Shown here: positions 42,117 to 49,863 of the stretch, one piece after another
Layout: every line of letters starts with the position of its first letter
How positions within the stretch are numbered: the stretch's first letter is position 1
NCBI RefSeq assembly: GCF_003946645.1
Contig: NZ_RHOU01000014.1
Location: 1 to 49,863, forward strand
Direction: 5' to 3'
Length of the DNA stretch: 49,863 nt
DNA from: Lapidilactobacillus wuchangensis
Lineage (GTDB): Bacteria > Bacillota > Bacilli > Lactobacillales > Lactobacillaceae
The notes under the pieces: generated by a model
The model's input: the letters and a program-made list of their open reading frames with translations, nothing else
Told to the model about the DNA's origin: nothing
Databases searched by the model: none
Program-made: the position numbers and the translations under genes

Positions 42117-43352
42117 GTGCATCGTTACCGTGAATTAATAACTGGTTTGGGTTGGACAGCATTTATTCTGGCGGTCTTCACTTTAGGGCAGACGATTCCT
42201 TTGCCGGGAATTGATTTGACCGATGCCCAAGATGCTTTGGGCAATGTTACCTTTATGCAATTATTTGCCAATATGACTGGTAGTAATTATCAAATGCCAA
42301 CGCTTTTTTCGGTGGGATTAGGACCGTTTATGAGTAGCATGATCATTTGGCAGGCAGTTCAAGTGATTGGTGATGAGAAGGTTTCACGCTTAACACCGCA
42401 TCAATTAAGTTTTTGGAAGTATTCAATTACCATTGTTTTGGCGATTGTGCAGGCATTCCAATTGGTCTATTACATTCGTGATGCGATCAAACCATTCTAC
42501 CTGTGGGGGACCACCATTAATATTGCTTTCCCGGTGGTACTGTTGATTCTGGTTGCCGGCGCAATTTTCGTGACTTGGTTAGCTGATTTAAATGCTAGCC
42601 GTGGGATTGGTAACACAACGGCTTTGATCATTCCCGGAATTGTTCGTGGCGTGCCTAATGCGCTTCAAAATGGGTTTGGCGGAACTGATGCCGTTCGCGT
42701 GAAACTAACCACGCGGTCATTAGAGATTGCCGCCGCCATTGTCTTGGTCTATTTAATTTTCATCGTGATTATTAATGCCGCCGAATTACGAATACCAGTG
42801 GAACGGCCCATGCTTGAAGGCAGTCATCCTGATTCATATTTGCCGATTAAATTGTTAACTGCCGGCGGGATGCCGTTCATGTTTTCAGGGAGTTTATTTA
42901 AACTACCACAATACTTTATTAATCCCACATTGGGACCAACGACTGCTTGGCAGCATTTTCTGACTACCTGGTTCTCGCGCAATACGCCTCAAGGTGTTTT
43001 GTCGTATGGTGTGATTCTATTGTTGCTGAGTTATGCGTTCGGATATATGAATATCCAGCCAACGAAATTAGCCAAGGATTTAAAGGAAAGTGGCGATTAT
43101 ATCGTCGGCGTTTACCCTGGTGAAGAAACTGAGCGCTATATCGTTCATCATTTTAACTTGCTATCATTTGTTGGTAATTTGATTATCATCTTGATTGGTG
43201 TGGGTCCGCTGATTATCGGACTGTATTATCCGCCAGCAGCGAACTATTCGGCGTTACTTGGCTCGGTAATGATTTTAGTCGGGATTTGTAGTAACGTTGG
43301 GGATCAAGTGCGTTCGCTTTGGAATAAAAACCGTTATCGGATTTTTGATTAA
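42117..43352 (+). CDS. secY2: Accessory Sec system channel protein SecY2
   Basis: A 411-aa ten-helix channel. Recognisable parts are FTLGQTIPLPGIDL near the N-terminus, GLGPFMSSMIIWQ, DLNASRGIGNTTALIIPGI, and the region ELRIPVERPMLEGSHPDSYLPIKLLTAGGMPFMF. The C-terminal SGDYIVGVYPGEETERYI is typical for SecY and SecY2. GTG start with AGGTGG upstream. Usually secY2 comes first, followed by asp1, asp2, asp3 and secA2. Here it follows secA2 after 99 bp and no asp genes are present. Confidence 0.92.
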   Translation: MHRYRELITGLGWTAFILAVFTLGQTIPLPGIDLTDAQDALGNVTFMQLFANMTGSNYQMPTLFSVGLGPFMSSMIIWQAVQVIGDEKVSRLTPHQLSFWKYSITIVLAIVQAFQLVYYIRDAIKPFYLWGTTINIAFPVVLLILVAGAIFVTWLADLNASRGIGNTTALIIPGIVRGVPNALQNGFGGTDAVRVKLTTRSLEIAAAIVLVYLIFIVIINAAELRIPVERPMLEGSHPDSYLPIKLLTAGGMPFMFSGSLFKLPQYFINPTLGPTTAWQHFLTTWFSRNTPQGVLSYGVILLLLSYAFGYMNIQPTKLAKDLKESGDYIVGVYPGEETERYIVHHFNLLSFVGNLIIILIGVGPLIIGLYYPPAANYSALLGSVMILVGICSNVGDQVRSLWNKNRYRIFD

Positions 43353-43425
43353 GTCTTATTCATGACTCGTGTGAAATTATTGGGGTTAATTGACACGATA
43401 CAAAATTATTTAGGAGGTCATTAAC

Positions 43426-44874
43426 ATGATATTTTTTATTGATGGCACAATTGGCATGGGGAATTCCGGCGTTGAACACGCTGAATTTTATCGTGCTAAA
43501 GTTCTGGAACAGGTAGGGATGCCATATCGCTATTTGTTTTATCGCTTGAATCGCGATCTACATAAGCCGATGGATCGTTGGGGATTAAAGAATGATCAGG
43601 TTATTAATATGTGGGAGTACTTTACCCTAGGTGAGAATTATTTACACCACGGCGTTCAGAAATTCTTCCCGGCAAGTACGAAGCTAGTTATTGATTCGAC
43701 CAACACCCACCGTAAACGTGATACGTACACTGATAGCGGCATGCATGTTGTTGATCATCTGGTCAAACATAAAAATAAACATCAACAGAGCAATGTGTTA
43801 TTAGTCAGTACTAATCATGTGGAAATTTATGATCGGAATACTGGCAAGCTCAAAGTGAAATTCACTTTTTATGATGATCAGCACCGTAAGGAAATTATTC
43901 GTAACGTTCATTTGTATGATCAAGCAGCAGGGGCGCACTTGTTTTTCCCAAATGGGATGCAATTAATGCGTTATTTCTTCGAACGCGTTAATGCCGCCTT
44001 TCAGGAGAAAAATGTTTATCTGATTGATCGTTCAATTGATGCGGAAGTCGCACTTTTCAATCGGCGCTTACCAAATGCGAAGCTGGTCGATGTGATTCAT
44101 GCTGATCAACTAAGTAATCGGCGTGATCCCCAGCATCCATTATTTAATAATTACAATGAATACTTACTCACGCATTTAGCGTCGGTTGATCGCGTTGTGG
44201 TGGCAACTGAACTGCAACGGCAGGATATGTTGATTGACTTTCCTGGTCACGAACAACAATTTGTGACGATTCCGGTTGGCGGCGTCGATGATCATCCCAA
44301 GATCGTTAAAAAGGCGACACTTGGTCGGCCAGTTAAATTCATAACTGCCTCACGCTTAGCCGCTGAAAAGCATATCGACCTCATCGTCAAGGCCTTGGCT
44401 AAGTTACATGATGACGATGGTGTTGAACTACAGTTTGATATTTATGGTGCTGGTGGTGAAGATAGTCGTATTAAACAAACAATTAGCGAGGCTCAAGCCG
44501 GCGCTTATATCAGTTTAAAGGGGCATTCGGCTAATTTAACGCAAGAATATCCGCAATATGATGCCTTTATTTCCGGCTCCTATTCGGAGGGCTTTGGCCT
44601 GACCTACATTGAAGCGTTGAACGCTGGGCTGCCGGTGGTGACCTATAATGCTCGCTTTGGTGCACAAGAATTGATCCACGAAGGTCAAAATGGCTTTTTA
44701 GCAGATTTTAAACGTGATGATGCTGATTATAGTGTGCAACAATTGTATCTTGCCTTAAAGCGGTTGTTGGCTGCTGACTATGGTGTACTACAAGCCAACA
44801 CCCAAAAGTCGATTCAGCGCTATCATGATCATGTGATTGCCGCAGATTGGAGTGAATTGATCAATGCATTATGA
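43426..44874 (+). CDS. gtfA: Accessory Sec system glycosyltransferase GtfA
   Basis: A 482-aa cytoplasmic GT-B enzyme that adds GlcNAc (family knowledge) to Ser/Thr of the adhesin. The N-terminus MIFFIDGTIGMGNSGVEHAE and YRYLFYRLNRDLH are hallmark, as is the DUF1975-like add-on with HLFFPNGMQLMRYFFER. The catalytic C-terminal part has PVGGVDDHP, TASRLAAEKHIDLIVKAL and GSYSEGFGLTYIEALNAGLPVVTY (donor-binding Glu). GGAGG lies eight bases before the ATG. Its stop overlaps the gtfB start by 11 bases, so the two subunits are co-translated, as expected for a GtfA-GtfB complex. Confidence 0.92.
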   Translation: MIFFIDGTIGMGNSGVEHAEFYRAKVLEQVGMPYRYLFYRLNRDLHKPMDRWGLKNDQVINMWEYFTLGENYLHHGVQKFFPASTKLVIDSTNTHRKRDTYTDSGMHVVDHLVKHKNKHQQSNVLLVSTNHVEIYDRNTGKLKVKFTFYDDQHRKEIIRNVHLYDQAAGAHLFFPNGMQLMRYFFERVNAAFQEKNVYLIDRSIDAEVALFNRRLPNAKLVDVIHADQLSNRRDPQHPLFNNYNEYLLTHLASVDRVVVATELQRQDMLIDFPGHEQQFVTIPVGGVDDHPKIVKKATLGRPVKFITASRLAAEKHIDLIVKALAKLHDDDGVELQFDIYGAGGEDSRIKQTISEAQAGAYISLKGHSANLTQEYPQYDAFISGSYSEGFGLTYIEALNAGLPVVTYNARFGAQELIHEGQNGFLADFKRDDADYSVQQLYLALKRLLAADYGVLQANTQKSIQRYHDHVIAADWSELINAL

Positions 44875-45718
44875 GTTAGTTAATAACGTCCATATCAATA
44901 CTGATTTTTGGCAACAAGAAAAAGCGGTCCTACAAGCCGACAAGCTGAATCTTTTGTCAGTCGGATCAGCACCTAACTTTGCTGGGATTATGCAACACGA
45001 GGGGATTCAGAAATCAATGAATCTGTTCGATCATATTACTAAGCGCACTTATCATCCTGGGCAATATTTGTATTTTAATCAGGCACCAGTCCCAACAGGC
45101 ACTAATATTATGGTTAATGCTGATGGTTATATCACGCTTGAATATTATGGTGAACCGATTGGCGAAATGAAATTGTATCCTGAAACAAATCGCGCGGTAA
45201 AAGAAATTGATTATCTTAATCCTGATGGTAGTGTCGATTTTGCTGAAGAGTATTCAACTGATGGCTTTCAATTTACTAAGTTGCTCTACGACGAAGGCAA
45301 GCCACAAGAATTTCAATTTTTGAACTTAGCTGGTCAGCCGGTGATTCGTTACTATTATTTCGATAACGTGATCAATTACATTACGATTGAGAATCCAGAA
45401 ACCCAGGAAATTCTGCAGCACTACGACAATTTGAGCGAGTTTGTTGCTCGCCAGGTCGCCGAAGTATTGACACCTTTTGATGAAGTGACTGTCTGCTACA
45501 TGGGTGGTGAAATGACCGCACTGCGTTATACGAAATCACACAACATTTTGCGACTATCAGAGCCGCCATTTGATGATCAGGATGAAGTGCGTGGTAATCT
45601 TTTAGGAATTTTGAATGATGATATTAAATACATCCAAGAAGTTCAAATGGATCGTAATGCTTACAATTCATTGGCATTAAGAAACATTAATCTTGATAAA
45701 GCGAAAATTATCGAGTAA
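44864..45718 (+). CDS. gtfB: Accessory Sec system GtfB-like chaperone, short form
   Basis: A 284-aa protein with the N-terminal GtfB features: FDHITKRTYHPGQYLYFNQAPVP, YYGEPIGEMKLYP and VKEIDYLNPDGSVDFAEEYSTDGFQFTKLLYD. In the known complex GtfB binds the acceptor adhesin and activates GtfA. Streptococcal GtfB is about 440-450 aa; here the second, C-terminal Rossmann-like half is absent. The stop is followed by AT-rich non-coding DNA and a terminator, with no remnant I can see in other frames. It could be a natural short form still able to bind acceptor or a decayed gene. The start overlaps gtfA. Confidence 0.82.
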   Translation: MHYELVNNVHINTDFWQQEKAVLQADKLNLLSVGSAPNFAGIMQHEGIQKSMNLFDHITKRTYHPGQYLYFNQAPVPTGTNIMVNADGYITLEYYGEPIGEMKLYPETNRAVKEIDYLNPDGSVDFAEEYSTDGFQFTKLLYDEGKPQEFQFLNLAGQPVIRYYYFDNVINYITIENPETQEILQHYDNLSEFVARQVAEVLTPFDEVTVCYMGGEMTALRYTKSHNILRLSEPPFDDQDEVRGNLLGILNDDIKYIQEVQMDRNAYNSLALRNINLDKAKIIE

Positions 45719-46039
45719 AAACGAATATTTTTGGCTTAAATTAATTGTTTTAATAGCATAATTGTAATTTTTAGTAGTTAGGAGTTATCCTAACTACTAT
45801 TTTTTTGTTTTTAAAATTGATGAATTCACAATTAGAGCAAACAAAAGACTCACATTTTTATTAGTTTCTTTCAGGAAAAGTCGATTTAGCGAGTATATAA
45901 TAACCCAATCTATTAGCGATATACTTATACAATATTTAATTATTAACTGTTTTCTTAATATTTAATACATTTTTTTAAATTGTTGTGCTATTATAATATC
46001 GTGCATAATGCATCAAGACTATCCGGGGGGATGTCATTG
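45719..46039. other. Intergenic region upstream of the serine-rich adhesin
   Basis: Very AT-rich. Contains the gtfB terminator (45773-45807). A TATAAT-like box at about 45991-45996 and a ribosome site GGGGGG at 46025-46030 precede the adhesin ATG. No ORF of note. Confidence 0.4.
45773..45807 (+). terminator. Terminator of the secA2-gtfB operon
   Basis: AGTAGTTAGGA / TCCTAACTACT stem directly followed by ATTTTTTT. It separates the operon from the adhesin gene. Confidence 0.85.
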
Positions 46040-49000
46040 ATGCATAAAAATCATTGGGGTGATTTTTATATGAGAGGTTTAAATCAACGCAGGGCTTCTG
46101 AGCTGTATGAAGCAAACAGCAAGAAGCACTTTAAAATGTATAAAGCAGGTAAACAATGGCTCGTCGCAGGGATAACAACCTTCGGTGGGCTATTTGGCAT
46201 TGGTATGATTGGCGCGGCCCCGGTAAAGGCTTCTGTCTCGACAACCGGTGCTGCCAAAGAGGTTACACAAGATGATGTTGCGGCCACCAAAGATACGGGT
46301 ACCATACCCGCAACTTCCCAAGCCGATTCGCAAGTGAGCACAGCCAGTGAATCAACTTCCGTAAGTAATAGTGACTCAATTAGTCAATCAAATAGCTTAG
46401 TCACAAGTGATTCACAGCAAACTAGTGAATCAACCAGTTTACAAACAAGCTTATCTGAAAGTGCATCCGTTTTGGCTGTTCAAAGTCAAAGTGAATCAGC
46501 TAGTGCTGCAACTAGTACTAGTGTTTCGCAGAGTACTAGCCAAGCTAGCAGCGAGAGCACTAGTGCTAGTCAGTCTGGATCAACATCTAGTGCTGATTTA
46601 ACAACACAACAACAGACAGCTAAACCTACTGCTAGAGTTGCTGCAATGGCTGCCGTTGCTGAAACGACTAGTGTTGCAGCTGATAATCCATTGTCAACGC
46701 CAGGTGTGTACACAACTAACGCTAGCGATTACCAAAGTGGTAAGACGGCGGCCATGAATGATTTGGATAGCATTACGTCTTTGATTAGTGTCAATGGCCT
46801 AGACGCGATGACCAAGTTATTTGGTACCAGCACGATTACGACCAATGTCCAGAAGTTAACTGACTTATTGAATTTATATGCCAGCAATAGCTCGCTACAA
46901 GCAACTGATAATTATGGCCAGCCATTATGGAAAGACAGTAATTGGACCCTGGCAAAAGCTGGAAAAACTTCGACACTTATTGATACGACAACCACAACTG
47001 CCTTAGATGCAAATGGCTTGTATCAAGTAACGACCAAAACAAATGGACTTTTTGGGATTGTTACGTCTGATGTTACCCATTCTCAAAAGGATTATAACCA
47101 AGGTTACGCCGACTATATTCGCGACTTTGCTCGTGGTTTAAATGATTGGTTGGCTCAGATTGAAGCCAAGGCCCAAGATCCTGCAACGGCCAATAACCTG
47201 ATCAATCAACAAACTTATGATGCTACTCAGTTAACTGCCGGTGATGTTTGGAGTACAGGGAACGTTTTAGGAACTGCTGGTAGTCAATGGTTAGCTTCAA
47301 TTCTTAGCGCACCAACTTATTCTAGTAAAGTTTTAGGTTATACTGGCGCCAGTGATAATATTGCCAACGACAGCGTTACTAAAACAGTTACTGCCGTTAA
47401 CTTTTATATTAAATTAATTGCACCAACCTTAATTAATGGTATCGGCCATCAAGCACTGGGCGATATTCGGTCAATTGGTGGGGCAATTAATGATACTGAC
47501 TATGTGCCTGAGACATTAAGTGAAGCCGTTGCCTTAAACGGGAATATCACTAATTTAGTAAACGCTGTTGGTTTACAGCCTTTGCTGAAGACTGATTTCT
47601 TGCAGAGTGTTTATAAAGCAATCAAAGATAACGCCTTAACAGCCATTGAAGATAATTGGTCCACAGGCTTTAACAAGGCAATTCAAGGTATTCTGGAGAC
47701 AGGATATGTCTATGGTACTGATGATGATACATATGGTGGCACGCCGATTGCGAGCTCACCTTATGCTTCTATTAAGGGTTATTCAGATACAAATCCAGGT
47801 AATATTGCCGCTACTTCTGGTGATTACCTTTCTGACAAATCACAAGCCGCTGGTTATGCTTGGGCTCAGAAGATTATTGGTAACGTCATGTCGATGGCCG
47901 CTAGAGATTCACTCGGTGGCACTCAAAAGACTAATGTGACACAAATTGTTAATCAGTTATTAGCAAATAATTTGATTACTTCTGATGAAGCAGCTGAAGT
48001 GTTAACTGGTGCAACTCATGTCTATAACTCATCTAACGCATTAACCAACTACACTCGTAATAGCGTTGGTGCTCAGCAGGTTATTCTTGATATGTACAAT
48101 GCTGAATATAATGCTATTACGGCTGCCCTAGCTGATTATAAGACGAATCCCGGTTTAGGCTATACGGCTTATATGAAAGATATTACTGACAAGCAAGCTA
48201 ACTACACTTATACAAATAGTGCTGATTCTCATGCCACTAAAGCAACTTATACTGTTAGTGATTATGCTGGTATTCGGCGGGCTCTCGGTTTAACTAATGC
48301 CGCTTATAAAGCTATGATTTTAGCGGATAACTTAGTACATGATCAAATGAGTGGCGACTTAACAACTACGACTAATCCATTAACGACAGCACAGATAAAT
48401 AGTGTTACTACTGGTGGGACTGCCAATGATAATGTTGGCCTGTTTGTCAAGAATAATGGTACTGCTGGTAATGGGACCACTGCAGCGGATGGCGCAGCCA
48501 ACGTTGCTTATTTAACGACGGTTGCCCAAGATGTTTATCAACAAGTCTATGCCGAAGAATTAGCAGTTGCTTCGCAAGCCTTCAATGATGGTAAAGCTTT
48601 GGCCAAAAAGCATTACGATGAATCAAGTAATGGCTTGATTCCTAATGTTGAAGATGCTGGTTCATATAATGGTCATAATTATCAGGCTGATGCTTCTTCT
48701 GAAGTAGCTGATGCGGTTTTAGGTAACAATACTCATTATCGGGGACGTGCCTTCACTGATGGTTATAAAGTCAACTTAGCAACGATCACGTTGAATACCA
48801 GTGCTGTTGCTAAGGATGCAACTGCCTTTACAACCACTACCATGGCTGCCGCTAATAATACGACCGTAAATACCTTAGTTAATCAAAAAGCTACCGTAAC
48901 AGCACCAACACCAACGGCTGGCTGGAGTGTAACTTCTACTAATCCGGTTGTCATTGCTAATGCAGCGACAACTAATGCGGTGGCATTTACTTACGCCCAA

Positions 49001-49863
49001 GTTGCCGATTTTAATTACGCAAATAGCCTTGGCACTCAAAACGGTACTTATAATGGTGAAAATGCCAGTGAACAATTAAACGACATTAATTTTGTGCCAA
49101 GTTGGAATACTGGTGTTACTGGCACAACAGTTAAAATTGATAAGAGTTGGCTGACAGTTGATCAGGACGATATCAAGGTTGGAAAATATACTTATCATTT
49201 AACAGCCGCTGGTGCTCAGAACTTAATTGATCAGCTTAAGAGTAATCAAAGCTCAACGTTCTGGAATACTAATGCCGTACCAACTGTTGCAATGTTAATG
49301 ACCATGACTGGGACTTTAAACATTGCCCAAACAACTGATGAGAATTTGTTGCCGAAGATCAACGCACATGACGCGACAACTTTAATTAATGATTATTTGG
49401 TATCGCCATCGGATTATGTGGACAGCGTAACTGATGCCAAGGGGAATCCACTTGCTATTGCTGGCAACACAGTAATCAGCACCCTTAATGTTACTTGGTC
49501 AAAAGTTGGTGATTATCCAGTTGTTATCACTTTAACTGATCCAACAAGTAACCAAGTGGTTTCTAAAACTGTCTATGTTCACGTTATTGATCAGGAAACT
49601 TCTGAATCAATGAGTGAATCGACTTCAACTAGTGAGTCGCAATCGACGTCAACCATTGATTCGTTAAGCGAATCCACATCAGATTCTGAATCGACAAGTA
49701 CATCAGTAAGTGATTCTGAGTCGACAAGTACGTTATTAAGTGACTCTGAATCAGTAAGTACATCATTAAGCGACTCTGAGTCAGCAAGTACATCATTAAG
49801 TGATTCCGAATCAGTAAGTACATCATTGAGTGACTCTGAATCAGTAAGTACTTCAATGAGTGA
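46040..49863 (+). CDS. Serine-rich repeat adhesin, C-terminus beyond window
   Basis: At least 1274 residues are visible and the frame is still open at the edge. Residues 1-64 form the long signal peptide of the accessory Sec pathway, with the KxYKxGKxW motif at 32-40 and cleavage after PVKA. A first short Ser-rich region (about 100-193) is followed by a large non-repeat binding region (about 200-1180). It holds recurring Gly-Tyr-Ala motifs (NQGYADYIRDFARGL, AAGYAWAQKII, FNDGKALAKKHY) and a final Ig-like part ending VVITLTDPT. From about 1185 a second, long Ser-rich region of decapeptide repeats begins. An LPXTG anchor is expected past the window. It is the natural substrate of SecA2/SecY2 and of GtfA/GtfB and the Gtf3-like enzymes upstream. 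Confidence 0.9.
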   Translation, partial: MHKNHWGDFYMRGLNQRRASELYEANSKKHFKMYKAGKQWLVAGITTFGGLFGIGMIGAAPVKASVSTTGAAKEVTQDDVAATKDTGTIPATSQADSQVSTASESTSVSNSDSISQSNSLVTSDSQQTSESTSLQTSLSESASVLAVQSQSESASAATSTSVSQSTSQASSESTSASQSGSTSSADLTTQQQTAKPTARVAAMAAVAETTSVAADNPLSTPGVYTTNASDYQSGKTAAMNDLDSITSLISVNGLDAMTKLFGTSTITTNVQKLTDLLNLYASNSSLQATDNYGQPLWKDSNWTLAKAGKTSTLIDTTTTTALDANGLYQVTTKTNGLFGIVTSDVTHSQKDYNQGYADYIRDFARGLNDWLAQIEAKAQDPATANNLINQQTYDATQLTAGDVWSTGNVLGTAGSQWLASILSAPTYSSKVLGYTGASDNIANDSVTKTVTAVNFYIKLIAPTLINGIGHQALGDIRSIGGAINDTDYVPETLSEAVALNGNITNLVNAVGLQPLLKTDFLQSVYKAIKDNALTAIEDNWSTGFNKAIQGILETGYVYGTDDDTYGGTPIASSPYASIKGYSDTNPGNIAATSGDYLSDKSQAAGYAWAQKIIGNVMSMAARDSLGGTQKTNVTQIVNQLLANNLITSDEAAEVLTGATHVYNSSNALTNYTRNSVGAQQVILDMYNAEYNAITAALADYKTNPGLGYTAYMKDITDKQANYTYTNSADSHATKATYTVSDYAGIRRALGLTNAAYKAMILADNLVHDQMSGDLTTTTNPLTTAQINSVTTGGTANDNVGLFVKNNGTAGNGTTAADGAANVAYLTTVAQDVYQQVYAEELAVASQAFNDGKALAKKHYDESSNGLIPNVEDAGSYNGHNYQADASSEVADAVLGNNTHYRGRAFTDGYKVNLATITLNTSAVAKDATAFTTTTMAAANNTTVNTLVNQKATVTAPTPTAGWSVTSTNPVVIANAATTNAVAFTYAQVADFNYANSLGTQNGTYNGENASEQLNDINFVPSWNTGVTGTTVKIDKSWLTVDQDDIKVGKYTYHLTAAGAQNLIDQLKSNQSSTFWNTNAVPTVAMLMTMTGTLNIAQTTDENLLPKINAHDATTLINDYLVSPSDYVDSVTDAKGNPLAIAGNTVISTLNVTWSKVGDYPVVITLTDPTSNQVVSKTVYVHVIDQETSESMSESTSTSESQSTSTIDSLSESTSDSESTSTSVSDSESTSTLLSDSESVSTSLSDSESASTSLSDSESVSTSLSDSESVSTSMS
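49683..49863 (+). repeat. 30-bp tandem repeats encoding SDSESVSTSL units
   Basis: Near-identical 30-bp units (core TCTGAATCAGTAAGTACATC) run to the window edge; each encodes ten residues, mostly Ser alternating with Asp, Glu, Thr or Leu. Glycosylation targets. Copy number is likely variable and prone to assembly collapse. Confidence 0.9.

Noticed and set aside
49629-49856. Minus-strand 75-codon ORF in the serine-rich repeats
   Set aside because: A shadow of the tandem repeats of the adhesin; no start signal and the opposite strand is clearly coding.

Overview
This window looks like chromosomal DNA of a lactic acid bacterium of the family Lactobacillaceae. The evidence is a moderate GC content, strong GGAGG-type ribosome binding sites, two sortase-anchored surface proteins with LPQTG or LPKTG tails and MucBP or Ig-like domains, a KxYKxGKxW-type signal peptide on a serine-rich repeat protein, and an accessory Sec (SecA2/SecY2) locus. 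I cannot name the genus or species from the sequence alone.

Layout. (1) 1-4.7 kb: a composite intergenic repeat, an LPQTG surface protein and a RecQ helicase. (2) 4.7-11 kb: long intergenic stretches full of a structured repeat, a probable type I toxin-antitoxin pair (5.43-5.63 kb), a leader-peptide/attenuator-like RNA (5.85-6.12 kb), a TrpXYZ-like ABC importer and a GyrI-like protein. (3) 11-12.7 kb: an ASCH-domain protein and an anion permease. (4) 13-22 kb: a peptide-signalling-type regulatory island. It has two LytTR response regulators with HPK10-type kinases, two CPBP-family membrane proteases, an unknown 89-aa protein and two S41-like proteins. One kinase appears frameshifted in a 7-nt homopolymer. 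A 21-bp-phased LytTR-type direct repeat lies before the first CPBP gene. (5) 22-37 kb: ordinary accessory metabolism and surface genes: MATE exporter, GNAT, YxeA-like, LPKTG MucBP protein, AI-2E-family permease, YdcZ permease, aldo/keto reductase, a MerR-controlled oxidoreductase, small membrane proteins, a PhzF-like protein and a GH46 chitosanase. (6) 37-49.9 kb: the accessory secretion and glycosylation locus. Two Gtf3-like transferases and a 62-aa membrane protein face secA2-secY2-gtfA-gtfB and the serine-rich repeat adhesin, which runs off the window.

How the parts fit. GtfA/GtfB would put the first sugar on the adhesin, the Gtf3-like enzymes would extend the glycan, and SecA2/SecY2 would export it. 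No asp1, asp2 or asp3 gene is present between these genes and gtfB is short, so the system is reduced or split. The two-component island probably controls the neighbouring membrane proteases, but I found no convincing pheromone gene.

Most notable signal: about ten copies of a 150-190 bp intergenic unit that can fold into a three-way junction. Its stems vary in sequence but keep pairing between copies. Units often occur as inverted pairs around a terminator-like hairpin, and one copy is nested inside another. I do not recognise this family.
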